NCBI GenBank assembly: GCA_023382655.1
Contig: JAHDWK010000031.1
Span: forward strand, 16,309-80,308
DNA: 64,000 nucleotides
Reading direction: 5' to 3'
Origin: Anaerolineae bacterium
GTDB lineage: Bacteria; Chloroflexota; Anaerolineae; Promineifilales; Promineifilaceae
Part shown: positions 53,639 through 62,295 of the stretch, in pieces
Layout of the letters: every line of letters starts with the position of its first letter
Position numbering within the stretch: the stretch's first letter is position 1
The notes under the pieces: model-generated
What the model was told of the DNA's origin: nothing
The model's input: the letters and a program-made list of their open reading frames with translations, nothing else
The model's database searches: none
Program-made: the position numbers and the translations under genes

Positions 53639-55441
53639 ATGCTTTGTACGAATTGCGGAACCAGTTTGGAAAGAAGTGCTAAATTTTGCCATAAATGTGG
53701 CCATCCAGTGCCCCAACAGGTGCGCACGACGTCGTTTCTGCCTGCAACGGCCGTGTCGCCTTTATCCACCCGCTCGCGCCGGCCGCATCCGCTGGTTATG
53801 CTGGCTTTGGTTCTGGTACTGCTTTGTGGGGGGGTGATAGCCGGGCTTTACTTCTGGCTAGGACTCAACCAGACAAACCAGGTAGCCCGGATTGTGCCGG
53901 CGGATACTGTTGCCCTTATCTCCGTCAGCCCCAGTGTATGGCAGTTACCCCAACTACGTAACGCCGAAAATTTGCAAAGTGCAGCGGTCGCGTTGGCGCC
54001 GATGGCGGCGCTGCCCGGCGTTATTCGTCTGGGCAATCACGTATCCGCCTATCTGCCGCTTGAACTAGAGATTGATCCGGTGGAAGATATTTTGCCTTGG
54101 GTTGGGCGGGAAGTGAGCCTGGCGATCATGGCAGAAGAGTCTCAGGTGAAGACCGGCCGTCCGGCCGGCAAGACCTCCCCTTCTTCAACGCGAACGACGC
54201 TTGTTTACGACGGCCCACCCATCTTGTTGGCTGCCGCTACCCGCGATCAGGAAGTATCTTCCGCATTTATCAACAATGTACGGTCACAATGGGAACAGGA
54301 AGGGGTTCAATTTGCCGATACTCTGTATCGAGATGTGTCCATTATGGAAATTGTTTTCCCACGCGAAATACCACTGGCGATTGCAACATTCAACAACCTG
54401 GTGGTGATAGCGACAGATGTCACGACGCTGCAGCAGACAATTGATAGGGCGCAAGGAGAAGGCGGGGCGGTGCTAAGCGAAGCGCCCGCTTACCAGGAGA
54501 CGCTGGGCAGTTTGAAGGGAAACCGTTTAGGTTATCTTTATCTAGATGTACCCCAGTTGTTAGAGGCAATACCAGCAGAAGCACGGTTGTGGCAGTTGCA
54601 GTCGCTGGAACGCATCGGTGTGGCCGTTTCCCTGGCCCGGCACGGCCTCCGCTTTGATTATGCTCTGCATTACGATGAAAACAGCCTGTCGCCAGCGCAG
54701 GTAACCTGGCTGTCCCAACCGGCTAACCGTCATCACCTGCTGCAACGGGCGCCACACGACGCCATGTTATATCTATCCGGGCAAAATCTGGCCTTGTTGT
54801 GGCAGACATTCGAGACGCCGGAAATGCGGGAAACTCTGGCGGATTTGGAAGCAGAGGCACAGTTAGGAATTGATTCACCAACAGAGCTGCTTGATCAAAT
54901 GGTTGGCGAGTTTGCAGTGGCCATCGTTCCGGCTACAACAAGCGTTAATGACGACGAGACGCCATTTCCAGAAGTGTTGGGGTTGGTCGGGGTGGTTGAT
55001 GGGAAAGTAATGGCCCATACACTACAGCCGCTGTTGGATTCGGCCGGCGCCAGCTATGTTCAGGACAGGATAGACGGGGTACCGGTTCATCTGTTTACCC
55101 TCAATCGCAATCAGGAACCGGTCGGGTTTTCCTTTATGGAGAATCTGCTGGTGGCGGGCAGCTCCCGACGTATTTTGGCGCAGGCGATCCAGGAAGATTC
55201 AACCAGTCTGTTGGAAAATGAGCTGTTTGAAACGGCCGTGGCTCCGTTACCGAATAAGAATCATGGCTATTTTTATCTGGACGTGACCCAGAGTTATCAA
55301 TTGCTGGAAAGTTTGCTGGGCAATGTGAATGATGAGGAGGTACGGCCGTTCCTGACGGGCATTCAAGCGATCAGCGCCGCCACCGCCCCAATGGATGATG
55401 ATTACGTACAACATGGTACGCTGCATGTGGTGACAAAATGA
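53639..55441 (+). CDS. Zinc-ribbon/TM protein with DUF3352-like extracytoplasmic domain
   Basis: 600 aa. Zinc ribbon MLCTNCGTSLERSAKFCHKC, a linker, a TM helix (LVMLALVLVLLCGGVIAGLY, about 52-71), then IVPADTVALISVSPSVWQLP, which is the opening of DUF3352-type domains; the domain runs to the C-terminus with two related halves (second around VNDDETPFPEVLGLVGVVDG). The function of DUF3352 is unknown. It starts 3 bases after the transporter gene, so the two are translated as a unit. ATG 53639 lies behind GAGG at a good distance. Confidence 0.78.
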   Translation: MLCTNCGTSLERSAKFCHKCGHPVPQQVRTTSFLPATAVSPLSTRSRRPHPLVMLALVLVLLCGGVIAGLYFWLGLNQTNQVARIVPADTVALISVSPSVWQLPQLRNAENLQSAAVALAPMAALPGVIRLGNHVSAYLPLELEIDPVEDILPWVGREVSLAIMAEESQVKTGRPAGKTSPSSTRTTLVYDGPPILLAAATRDQEVSSAFINNVRSQWEQEGVQFADTLYRDVSIMEIVFPREIPLAIATFNNLVVIATDVTTLQQTIDRAQGEGGAVLSEAPAYQETLGSLKGNRLGYLYLDVPQLLEAIPAEARLWQLQSLERIGVAVSLARHGLRFDYALHYDENSLSPAQVTWLSQPANRHHLLQRAPHDAMLYLSGQNLALLWQTFETPEMRETLADLEAEAQLGIDSPTELLDQMVGEFAVAIVPATTSVNDDETPFPEVLGLVGVVDGKVMAHTLQPLLDSAGASYVQDRIDGVPVHLFTLNRNQEPVGFSFMENLLVAGSSRRILAQAIQEDSTSLLENELFETAVAPLPNKNHGYFYLDVTQSYQLLESLLGNVNDEEVRPFLTGIQAISAATAPMDDDYVQHGTLHVVTK

Positions 55442-55456
55442 ACAAGGAGGCATGGT

Positions 55457-56284
55457 ATGAGTGACTTTTTTAACCGGGTGCGTTCGGGAGCGGGCAAAGC
55501 GGCTTTTGAAGCCGATAAGCTGCGGCGGACACAGGCCATACAACTCAAAATCCGGTCACTGAACCAGGAGACGGAGAAGGTGTATACCCAGGTGGGGCGG
55601 GTTGCCTATACCCTGTACCAGCAAGAACAGGTGGGCCAGCCGGAGCTAAAGGCAGCCTGCGACCGGCTGGCAGCGGTGTTTGCCCAGATTGCAGCGCATG
55701 AACAGGAAATTGAGCGCATCAAGGCAGAGGTATTTGTGGACACGGCCGTGGCCGGCATCCAATACGGCCACATCTGCCCTAACGGGCACGGCCAGATCGC
55801 GCCGCAGGATTATTTCTGCCAGGTGTGCGGCGCCAAAGCCATTGACGTGCCGCCGCCCACCGGGCTGGCCTGCCCGCACTGCCACGCCCCGTTGCAGCCT
55901 GGGGCGCGGTTTTGTGCCAACTGCGGCCAGAGTGTGCCGCTCGCGGCGGCGACAGCGCCGGTTTCCAACCCCTGCCCAAATTGCGGCGCACCCTTGCTGC
56001 CAGATGCTGCCTTTTGCACAGAGTGTGGGCACAAAGTAGCCACGTCTGAACCGCTATCTGAAGAGGTGGCTGAAGTTGGGGACACGGCCGTGCCTGATCC
56101 CCTTTCACCAGCCGTCGAAGGAGAGACCCCAGATATGGCAACGGTGGCTGAAGAGGAAACGGCCGTAACCACCCCGCCAGATGAACCATCACCGCCAGCG
56201 TCACCCGCCACTTGCGCGGTCTGTGGTGCGTTGCTGGTGGCGAGCGCCGCCTTTTGTACGGAGTGTGGGCATCACCTCAATTAG
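55457..56284 (+). CDS. Coiled-coil protein with three zinc ribbons
   Basis: 275 aa. The first about 90 residues are a coiled coil (KAAFEADKLRRTQAIQLKIR, then EIERIKAEVF). Zinc-binding pairs follow: ICPNGHG..QDYFCQVCGA, ACPHCHAPLQPGARFCANCG, PCPNCGAPLLPDAAFCTECG and, after a Pro/Glu-rich linker, TCAVCGALLVASAAFCTECG at the C-terminus. No TM helix. A soluble, multivalent zinc-ribbon protein in an operon where nearly every membrane protein has one ribbon could be the hub that gathers them (inference). Strong AAGGAGG site. Confidence 0.82.
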   Translation: MSDFFNRVRSGAGKAAFEADKLRRTQAIQLKIRSLNQETEKVYTQVGRVAYTLYQQEQVGQPELKAACDRLAAVFAQIAAHEQEIERIKAEVFVDTAVAGIQYGHICPNGHGQIAPQDYFCQVCGAKAIDVPPPTGLACPHCHAPLQPGARFCANCGQSVPLAAATAPVSNPCPNCGAPLLPDAAFCTECGHKVATSEPLSEEVAEVGDTAVPDPLSPAVEGETPDMATVAEEETAVTTPPDEPSPPASPATCAVCGALLVASAAFCTECGHHLN

Positions 56285-56291
56285 TGCCGTA

Positions 56292-56313
56292 GGGCGATTT
56301 GGCAAATCGTCCC
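56292..56313. other. Intercistronic hairpin
   Basis: GGGCGATTT pairs with AAATCG-T-CCC (one bulged T) around a 3-base loop. It lies 8 bases after the coiled-coil zinc-ribbon gene and ahead of two small genes. No T tract. Confidence 0.5.
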
Positions 56314-56375
56314 ATACCTGCACGTGAAAGCACACAATCAAGCGGTGGTTTTTTTCACGAGTCAGGAGAAGAATG

Positions 56376-56720
56376 ATGAGCGAATTTGAACGATATACGC
56401 CGCTAGAGGCGCGGCCAGAGACGGAGGCCAGGAGGCTTGAGAAATCGGGCCTCAGCCCGGAGACAAAACGGCGCATCCAGGATGGGCCGCCGCCAGCAGA
56501 CCACCAACCAGAAGCCATGGGTGAACGCATCCATTGGCGCGCGCCTGATGGCAACCTAATTACCCCGGAAAAGGAAGAACTGTACCGGTCGCCGGAAACG
56601 TTGCCAGAAAAAGAACGGGGTTATGGGCCTAAACCATCTTTCAGCGATGATCCGGGCAAACCAGCAGCTGCTGATCCGGCAGGCGATGATCAAGCAGCCG
56701 CCCGTGATAGTGACACATAA
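56376..56720 (+). CDS. Small disordered hydrophilic protein
   Basis: About 114 aa from ATG 56376 (or 56373) behind CAGGAGAAG. Rich in Pro, Glu, Asp and Arg with no hydrophobic core, so probably intrinsically disordered. IHWRAPDGNLITPEKEELYR is the only block that looks conserved. No known family. Confidence 0.55.
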   Translation: MSEFERYTPLEARPETEARRLEKSGLSPETKRRIQDGPPPADHQPEAMGERIHWRAPDGNLITPEKEELYRSPETLPEKERGYGPKPSFSDDPGKPAAADPAGDDQAAARDSDT

Positions 56721-56735
56721 TGGGAGGTTAGTGTT

Positions 56736-56906
56736 ATGGCAGCAGAAGTGATGGTCACAGAAGCGACAGGTGTGACGAAAACGGCCGTGAAAGAAAGTCT
56801 CAATCTTGTCAAAAAAGCGTGGTCCATCATGGACGCCGCTTCGGAAAAGCAGCCGCCCAGCGATTATCTTTCACCTAAAGCGATCCAGAGTATTCAGGGC
56901 AAATAG
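56736..56906 (+). CDS. Small helical protein
   Basis: 56 aa, ATG 56736 behind GGGAGG, TAG at 56904-56906. MAAEVMVTEATGVTKTAVKE and SLNLVKKAWSIMDAASEKQP form one amphipathic helix, then a polar tail. It starts 15 bases after the previous gene in the same direction and has a good ribosome site, which supports it as real. Function unknown. Confidence 0.5.
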   Translation: MAAEVMVTEATGVTKTAVKESLNLVKKAWSIMDAASEKQPPSDYLSPKAIQSIQGK

Positions 56907-56958
56907 CCCAGTTAGCCTGAAATGGGGAAACAACCCCTTTCGCTAAGGAGGTGTAAAA

Positions 56959-57867
56959 ATGTTCTGTCCAAATTGTGGCACCCAAAACGCAGATGGCAGC
57001 AAGTTTTGCAGCAGCTGTGGTAAAGCCTTGCAGACGACAATGCCGTCCACGCCAGTGATACGGCCGTCCCCCCTACCGCCAACCTATTACACGCCACCCA
57101 GGCCATCCAATCCTCTACCTATGGTAGCCACTGTCGGCAGCGTTGTTGGCATGGTGGGCGGCGTCTTGATTGTTATAGGTTGGTTTCTGCCCTGGTCGTC
57201 TATTAGATTAGGCAGCGGGCCGCAAATCCTGGGACTACTGCTGACAGGCGGTTTGCTTGGTGGCCTGGCGGACGACGGAATCGGGGCCTTGTTTGCCCTT
57301 CTGGCATTGGGCATGGCAGTTGTTGTAGTTCTTATCCCTATTTGGGGCTTTCTGTGCGGGCGTATTGGCATGCATCTATTTGAGAATCGCGCGGAAAGCA
57401 GTAAATATGTGATCCAGGAAGAGTTGCAACGTTTGCGTGGCCGGGCTACGTTTGTGTTGGTGTTGATGGCCATCATATTTGTATTGACATCACTGATACC
57501 CTTTTTAGGTGGCGCGGTTCTGGGACGGGGGTATTACCTGATGGTTGTTGGCGCTGTAATTATTTTCCTGGGTACGCTGTACGGGCGTTCCCAGCTAGGC
57601 TCTGCTGAAGCGGTTAGCCAGTACCAACCGGTTATCCATAGCCAGCCCATTTCTACAACTGATTCAGAGTCTATAACTGAGCAAGAAAGACGGATCCTGG
57701 AACTGCTGTCCCAAGGTTTGCCCAATCAGGAAATCGCCGCCCGATTGGGAAAAAGACCCATTGAGACCAGCTTGATGGTCACAGATTTACAGGAAAAAAT
57801 GGGCGTCTTGAATGAAAGAGAACTGGTTAAAAAAGCCCGGGTGCAGGGCTTAATTCCGCCCGGCTAA
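56959..57867 (+). CDS. Membrane-bound LuxR-type HTH protein with zinc ribbon
   Basis: 302 aa behind an excellent AAGGAGGTG site. Zinc ribbon MFCPNCGTQNADGSKFCSSC, a linker, about four TM helices (VATVGSVVGMVGGVLIVIGW; ALFALLALGMAVVVVLIPIW; ATFVLVLMAIIFVLTSLIPF; YLMVVGAVIIFLGTLYG), then a C-terminal GerE/LuxR HTH: ITEQERRILELLSQGLPNQE, IAARLGKRPIETSLMVTDLQ. LuxR-type HTHs attached to a membrane bundle can regulate transcription from the membrane or after proteolysis. It is the only DNA-binding protein of the array and so a candidate autoregulator. Confidence 0.8.
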   Translation: MFCPNCGTQNADGSKFCSSCGKALQTTMPSTPVIRPSPLPPTYYTPPRPSNPLPMVATVGSVVGMVGGVLIVIGWFLPWSSIRLGSGPQILGLLLTGGLLGGLADDGIGALFALLALGMAVVVVLIPIWGFLCGRIGMHLFENRAESSKYVIQEELQRLRGRATFVLVLMAIIFVLTSLIPFLGGAVLGRGYYLMVVGAVIIFLGTLYGRSQLGSAEAVSQYQPVIHSQPISTTDSESITEQERRILELLSQGLPNQEIAARLGKRPIETSLMVTDLQEKMGVLNERELVKKARVQGLIPPG

Positions 57868-57927
57868 TATATCTTATTAATTTCGTGAGCCGGTTGCGTC
57901 CACAACGACGTAGCCAGGGAGGAAACT

Positions 57928-58635
57928 ATGTTTAACTGTCCCAATTGCAACACCCCAAACAGCCCCGAAAGCCGTTTTTGTATTAGTTGTGGTCAGACAT
58001 TGGCCGGACAGGTGGTAGACAGTGGCGAGACGGCCGTCTCCGCCACCAACTTCATGCGACGACAGTTGGGCATTGCCACTGCCCGGCTGCTCATCGCCTT
58101 GCTGCTCATCTGGTTGTTGCGCAGCATCTTGATCAACCTCTCCTTTGTCGAAGGGCTGCGCATTCCCGAAGTCCCCTTTACCGTTGAGCAACTGATCACC
58201 TTCATCGCCTATGCCGTCGCCTTTGTCCTGCTGATTGGGTACACGCAAACGCTGCGAACATATTGGGCGCCCGCTTTTCCCTCGCTGGCATCGTTAACGC
58301 CGGCGTTGGTGGGCATTATCTACGTTGTTCTTCTGTCGCTGGCATACCGGGCGCTGCTGCCTCTCATCACCAATCTGGTTGATGATCCCCGTGATTTTAT
58401 TCTGGCCTTACGGGTGGTCCTGGTTATTCTGGCGATCATTTTGTTGAGTTGGGCCGGCAAGATCATTTATGACGCGCTACCCGGCTGGTTGGGCAGTATC
58501 CGCATGGACACGCCAAAGGTGGACAGTGGGCAGCGGGCCTGTTTGCACTGCGGCTGTTTGAATCCGGCAACCATGAAATATTGTGGCTACTGCGGTCAGG
58601 CATTAAAGCCAGAAACGGAAGCCGCTGCTGGCTAA
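57928..58635 (+). CDS. Membrane protein with zinc ribbons at both ends
   Basis: 235 aa. Zinc ribbon FNCPNCNTPNSPESRFCISC at the N-terminus and ACLHCGCLNPATMKYCGYCG at the C-terminus. Between them are about four TM helices (ARLLIALLLIWLLRSILINL; LITFIAYAVAFVLLIGYTQT; LVGIIYVVLLSLAYRALLPL; LRVVLVILAIILLSWAGKII), so both ribbons should face the same side, the cytoplasm. No family recognised. Confidence 0.75.
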   Translation: MFNCPNCNTPNSPESRFCISCGQTLAGQVVDSGETAVSATNFMRRQLGIATARLLIALLLIWLLRSILINLSFVEGLRIPEVPFTVEQLITFIAYAVAFVLLIGYTQTLRTYWAPAFPSLASLTPALVGIIYVVLLSLAYRALLPLITNLVDDPRDFILALRVVLVILAIILLSWAGKIIYDALPGWLGSIRMDTPKVDSGQRACLHCGCLNPATMKYCGYCGQALKPETEAAAG

Positions 58636-58656
58636 AGAACAAAATAACCGGCGCAA

Positions 58657-58688
58657 GATTGGTTCAATCTACAGAGATTGAACCGATC
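58657..58688. other. Intercistronic 14-bp hairpin
   Basis: GATTGGTTCAATCT (58657-58670) pairs with AGATTGAACCGATC (58675-58688) with a single G-U wobble and loop ACAG. It ends 13 bases before ATG 58702 of the next gene. No T tract follows. Confidence 0.65.
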
Positions 58689-58701
58689 TGCCGGGCACGC
58701 C

Positions 58702-61035
58702 ATGACTCAGCAAAAGTATTGCCCGCAATGTGGGCAGCCAAATGAGGCGGAAGCACGGTTTTGTGGCAATTGTGGCCGTGAACTGCCGCTGATGCCGCCA
58801 CTATCGGCAGCGCCGCCGCCAGCCAGACGGCGGGCCGGGGCGACGATAGCCGCTTCCTTGCTGACACTACTGGCGCTGCTGGCAGTTGGCTGGTTTGTGG
58901 TGTGGCCCCGGCTGCAACCATCGGATGGGCCGCCGACTGCGCGCTCCACTTCTTCGCCAACGGCCGTTACAGAGACACAACCAGAACAACCAGTCGTTGC
59001 CGTCGCTGTCACCGAAATGCCTGATGCACTGGTAACGGACACGGCCGTGCCCACTCCCTCCCCCTCAGCCACCACCGCCATTTTCCCCACCGTGACGCCG
59101 CCACTCACGCCCGCTCATTCTCCCATCCCCCTGCCGCCGCCAACGCCCGCCCCCTTGCCGGACGAGATCGTTTTTCAATCCAACCGCAGTGGCAACTTTG
59201 AGATTTATATCATGCACAGCGACGGCAATAACCTGCGGCGGCTGACCAACAATACCGGCGACGACCAATATCCGCGCGTCTCGCCGGACGGCCGTGCCAT
59301 CCTCTATGAGTCCACCCGCGATGGCAACCCGGAAATTTACGTGATGAACCGCGATGGCAGCCAGCAAACCCGCCTGACCAATGATCCGGCTAATGACCGC
59401 CTGCCCACCTGGTCGCCCGACGGCACCCAAATCACCTTCCAGTCCGGGCGCAGCGGCGACGCCGATATTTACATCATGAGCGCCGACGGCTCTAACTTGC
59501 GGCGCATAACGGCGACGGCCGAGCGGGAAGGGCATACCAGTTGGGGCATCCACAACCGGCTGGTATTTAACGCCAGCCAGGGATCATACTGGCAGATTTA
59601 TGCCGCTGACGTGGACGGCAGCAACCGCCAGCGGCTGACTAACGGGCAGGTGGACGAGTATTCGCCGGAATGGTCGCCCGACGGAACGCAAATCCTTTAC
59701 GTCTCCGAACGGGAAAGCCGTGGCAATCCGGCTATTTTTGCGATGGACGCCGACGGCCGTAACCCGCGTATGCTCTACAACAGCCCCCTGGAAGATTGGG
59801 GCGCGGTCTGGTCGGCCGACGGGACGCAAATCGTCTTTACCGTAGAACAGACGGATGGCACGGCTGACATTTACATCATGAACGTGGACGGCAGCGGCCT
59901 ACGCCTGCTCATGGAACGGGGCAGTTATCCCTCCTGGGCAATTGCCACGACGGCAGCTAACCCGGCAGCGGGGGACACGGCCGTGCCTACCACCCCCGTT
60001 ATGCCCTTAACCGGGGCTGGCCTGCTGCCATTAACGTTTGCGACATACGCCGATTACACACCGGCCCTCTCGCCTGATCAGCGGCGCCTGCTCGTTTCCG
60101 CCGAAATAGATGGCTACTGGCGCATCGTCGAGGTAGACCCCAACGGTGGCGGGCAGGTACGCCAGATTACCCAGACAAATGCCAATTTTCACCATCCCCA
60201 TTTTTCGGCCGATGGGCTGACCATTCTGGTGGCTTCTGACCTGGATGGCGATATGGACATTTACCTGTTGAACGCGCTAACAGGCGCCATCGTCCAGCAG
60301 TTTACCAATACCCCCGGCGATGACTACTTTCCGCGCTGGCTGCCAGATGGGAGTGGTTTTGTTTTTTCCACAGATCGGCATGGCAACCACGAGGTGTACC
60401 TGGTCCGGTTAGACGGGACGCAAACGCGCCTGACCGACCATTCCGCCTACGATGGTTTTGCGTCCTCCTCACCGGATGGGCGGCAAATCACTTTATATTC
60501 CAGCCGGGATGGGGATTACGAGATTTACGTTATGGACGTGGACGGCCGTAACCCGCAACGGCTCACCTTCAGCCCTGGTCGTGATGCTTCTCCCGCCTTT
60601 TCGCCCAACGGTGAATGGATTGCCTTTGAGAGCGACCGCAGCGGCCACTATGAGATCTACGCCATGCGCCGCGACGGCAGCGAGGTGCGCCAATTGACCA
60701 ATCATACGGGCGGGAATTGGTTCCCTATCTTTTCGCCCGATGGTCTCTGGCTGCTGTTTCAGTCGGCGCGTAACGGAAACATGGACGTGTTCCGCCTGCC
60801 CTTTTTGAGCCGGCCTCTTTACCTGAGTACCCCGTACCTGACTGGTGACGACGTGAGACTGGTGCAGCAAAAATTGCTCGGCCTGGGGTATACCCAGGTT
60901 GACCCGGTGGATGGCATCTTTGGCCCGCAGACGGAAACGGCCGTGAAAGCATTCCAACAAGCCAACGGCCTGACCGTAGACGGCATTGTTGGCCCTGTTA
61001 CCTGGGACCGGTTGTTTGGCGATAATGATGAATGA
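58702..61035 (+). CDS. Zinc-ribbon/TM protein with PD40 beta-propellers and peptidoglycan-binding domain
   Basis: 777 aa. I choose ATG 58702, because an upstream TTG (58678) lies inside a hairpin. Zinc ribbon YCPQCGQPNEAEARFCGNCG, a TM helix (AASLLTLLALLAVGWFVVWP), a long Thr/Pro-rich spacer, then TolB-like PD40 repeats (many copies of FEIYIMHSDGNNLRRLTNNT-like blocks, each with W/F-SPDG), in two sets with a gap near residue 430. The C-terminal about 65 residues (TGDDVRLVQQKLLGLGYTQV, then IFGPQTETAVKAFQQANGLT) are a PG_binding_1 domain. The protein should span from cytoplasm to cell wall. Confidence 0.88.
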   Translation: MTQQKYCPQCGQPNEAEARFCGNCGRELPLMPPLSAAPPPARRRAGATIAASLLTLLALLAVGWFVVWPRLQPSDGPPTARSTSSPTAVTETQPEQPVVAVAVTEMPDALVTDTAVPTPSPSATTAIFPTVTPPLTPAHSPIPLPPPTPAPLPDEIVFQSNRSGNFEIYIMHSDGNNLRRLTNNTGDDQYPRVSPDGRAILYESTRDGNPEIYVMNRDGSQQTRLTNDPANDRLPTWSPDGTQITFQSGRSGDADIYIMSADGSNLRRITATAEREGHTSWGIHNRLVFNASQGSYWQIYAADVDGSNRQRLTNGQVDEYSPEWSPDGTQILYVSERESRGNPAIFAMDADGRNPRMLYNSPLEDWGAVWSADGTQIVFTVEQTDGTADIYIMNVDGSGLRLLMERGSYPSWAIATTAANPAAGDTAVPTTPVMPLTGAGLLPLTFATYADYTPALSPDQRRLLVSAEIDGYWRIVEVDPNGGGQVRQITQTNANFHHPHFSADGLTILVASDLDGDMDIYLLNALTGAIVQQFTNTPGDDYFPRWLPDGSGFVFSTDRHGNHEVYLVRLDGTQTRLTDHSAYDGFASSSPDGRQITLYSSRDGDYEIYVMDVDGRNPQRLTFSPGRDASPAFSPNGEWIAFESDRSGHYEIYAMRRDGSEVRQLTNHTGGNWFPIFSPDGLWLLFQSARNGNMDVFRLPFLSRPLYLSTPYLTGDDVRLVQQKLLGLGYTQVDPVDGIFGPQTETAVKAFQQANGLTVDGIVGPVTWDRLFGDNDE

Positions 61036-61069
61036 AAATCGTAACCTGGACATCCCTATCCGAGCGCTC

Positions 61070-61089
61070 ATCGGGCAAGGATGCCCGAT
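61070..61089. other. Perfect 8-bp hairpin over an alternative start codon
   Basis: ATCGGGCA (61070-61077) and TGCCCGAT (61082-61089) around loop AGGA. It covers ATG 61081, which makes GTG 61108 the better start of the next gene. Confidence 0.6.
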
Positions 61090-61107
61090 TTACGAAGGAA
61101 AAGGTTT

Positions 61108-62295
61108 GTGTTTTGCCCGAATTGTGGTCATCCGGTTGCTGACGGCGCCGCCTTTTGTGGGCAGTGCGGCCGGCAGATTGAACAGGTTGTTGCCAGGCCA
61201 GCGCCGGCGCGGCGACGCGGCCTGTTTGCTCTGGCGCTCTCCCTGCTGCTGGTGATTTTGCTTGGCGGGGCGGCCTGGTATGTGCTGCTGCGGTCAGAAA
61301 ATGAGCCGGCGCCGCCACCCCGCAGCGCGGCGGCAGTTAGTGGGGATGTGGGGAGTATGGCCGTAACTGCCCATACCTCCTCACCAACACCCACCAAAAC
61401 CGCTGCCACTGTGGTGACGCCGACGCCCACCGCCAGCCACACACCCCGCCCCATCCCCACCATCACCCCTGAGCCTACCCAACCGCCCACATTGACGCCA
61501 ACCTCCACGCCGACTGCGTCGCCAACCCGGACGCACCCACCCACCATCACCCCGTTGCCAACGCCGACGCCGACTTTAGATCCAGGGCCGGAGAATCTCG
61601 TCATTGGCCATTCGGTAAATGGCAAACCCATTGAAGCTGCGCGGTTTGGCAATGGGCCGCAAACCATAATCTTTATTGGCGGCCTCCACGCCGGGTTTGC
61701 CCCCGGCACGGTGGCGCTGGCGCAGCAAACGACCGCCCATTTTGAGCAAAATCCGGCGGCCATTCCCCCAAACCTGACGGTGTACGTCATCCTCTCCGCC
61801 AACCCGGACAGTCCGAATGCACCGGGGCAGCTAAACGGCCGTCTCAATGCCAATCGGGTAGACCTGAACCGCAACTGGGATTGCAACTGGCTGTCGGATG
61901 CCCGCTGGCGGGGTAATGTGGTACCGGGCAGTGGCGGCTCCGCTCCCTTTTCTGAACCAGAAACACAAAGCCTGCGTGATTTCATCCTGGAAAAGAATCC
62001 GGTGGCCGTCATCTTTTGGGAAGCCAGAGCAGAGAATGGGCTGGTTTCGCCGGGAAATTGCGGCGCCCGCCACCGGCCTTCCGAATCGCTGGCCACGGCT
62101 TATGGCGCTGCGGCCGGTTATCGGGTGGCCGATTTCGAGGAAATAACCGGGCAGGTATTAAATGGCGATAGCGCTAACTGGCTGGTACAACAAGGCATCC
62201 CGGCCGTTGCTATTTTGCTGCCTCAATACACCAACATGGATTGGGCACACAATCTGGCTGGCATCCTGGCCGTGTTACAGCACGATGCGGAGTAA
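61108..62295 (+). CDS. Zinc-ribbon/TM protein with degenerate M14 peptidase-like domain
   Basis: 395 aa from GTG 61108, which follows GAAGGAAAAGG and gives the array-typical start FCPNCGHPVADGAAFCGQCG; ATG 61081 is inside a hairpin. TM helix (LFALALSLLLVILLGGAAWY), Thr/Pro-rich spacer, then a zinc carboxypeptidase fold: NLVIGHSVNGKPIEAARFG, FIGGLHAGFAPG, NANRVDLNRNWDC. Compared with the next gene, the metal Glu after GGxH is Ala, the later His ligand is Glu (IFWEARAENG against LFWHSAANG) and the catalytic Glu is Leu or Asn. It therefore looks catalytically dead, perhaps a cell-wall peptide binder. Confidence 0.8.
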   Translation: MFCPNCGHPVADGAAFCGQCGRQIEQVVARPAPARRRGLFALALSLLLVILLGGAAWYVLLRSENEPAPPPRSAAAVSGDVGSMAVTAHTSSPTPTKTAATVVTPTPTASHTPRPIPTITPEPTQPPTLTPTSTPTASPTRTHPPTITPLPTPTPTLDPGPENLVIGHSVNGKPIEAARFGNGPQTIIFIGGLHAGFAPGTVALAQQTTAHFEQNPAAIPPNLTVYVILSANPDSPNAPGQLNGRLNANRVDLNRNWDCNWLSDARWRGNVVPGSGGSAPFSEPETQSLRDFILEKNPVAVIFWEARAENGLVSPGNCGARHRPSESLATAYGAAAGYRVADFEEITGQVLNGDSANWLVQQGIPAVAILLPQYTNMDWAHNLAGILAVLQHDAE

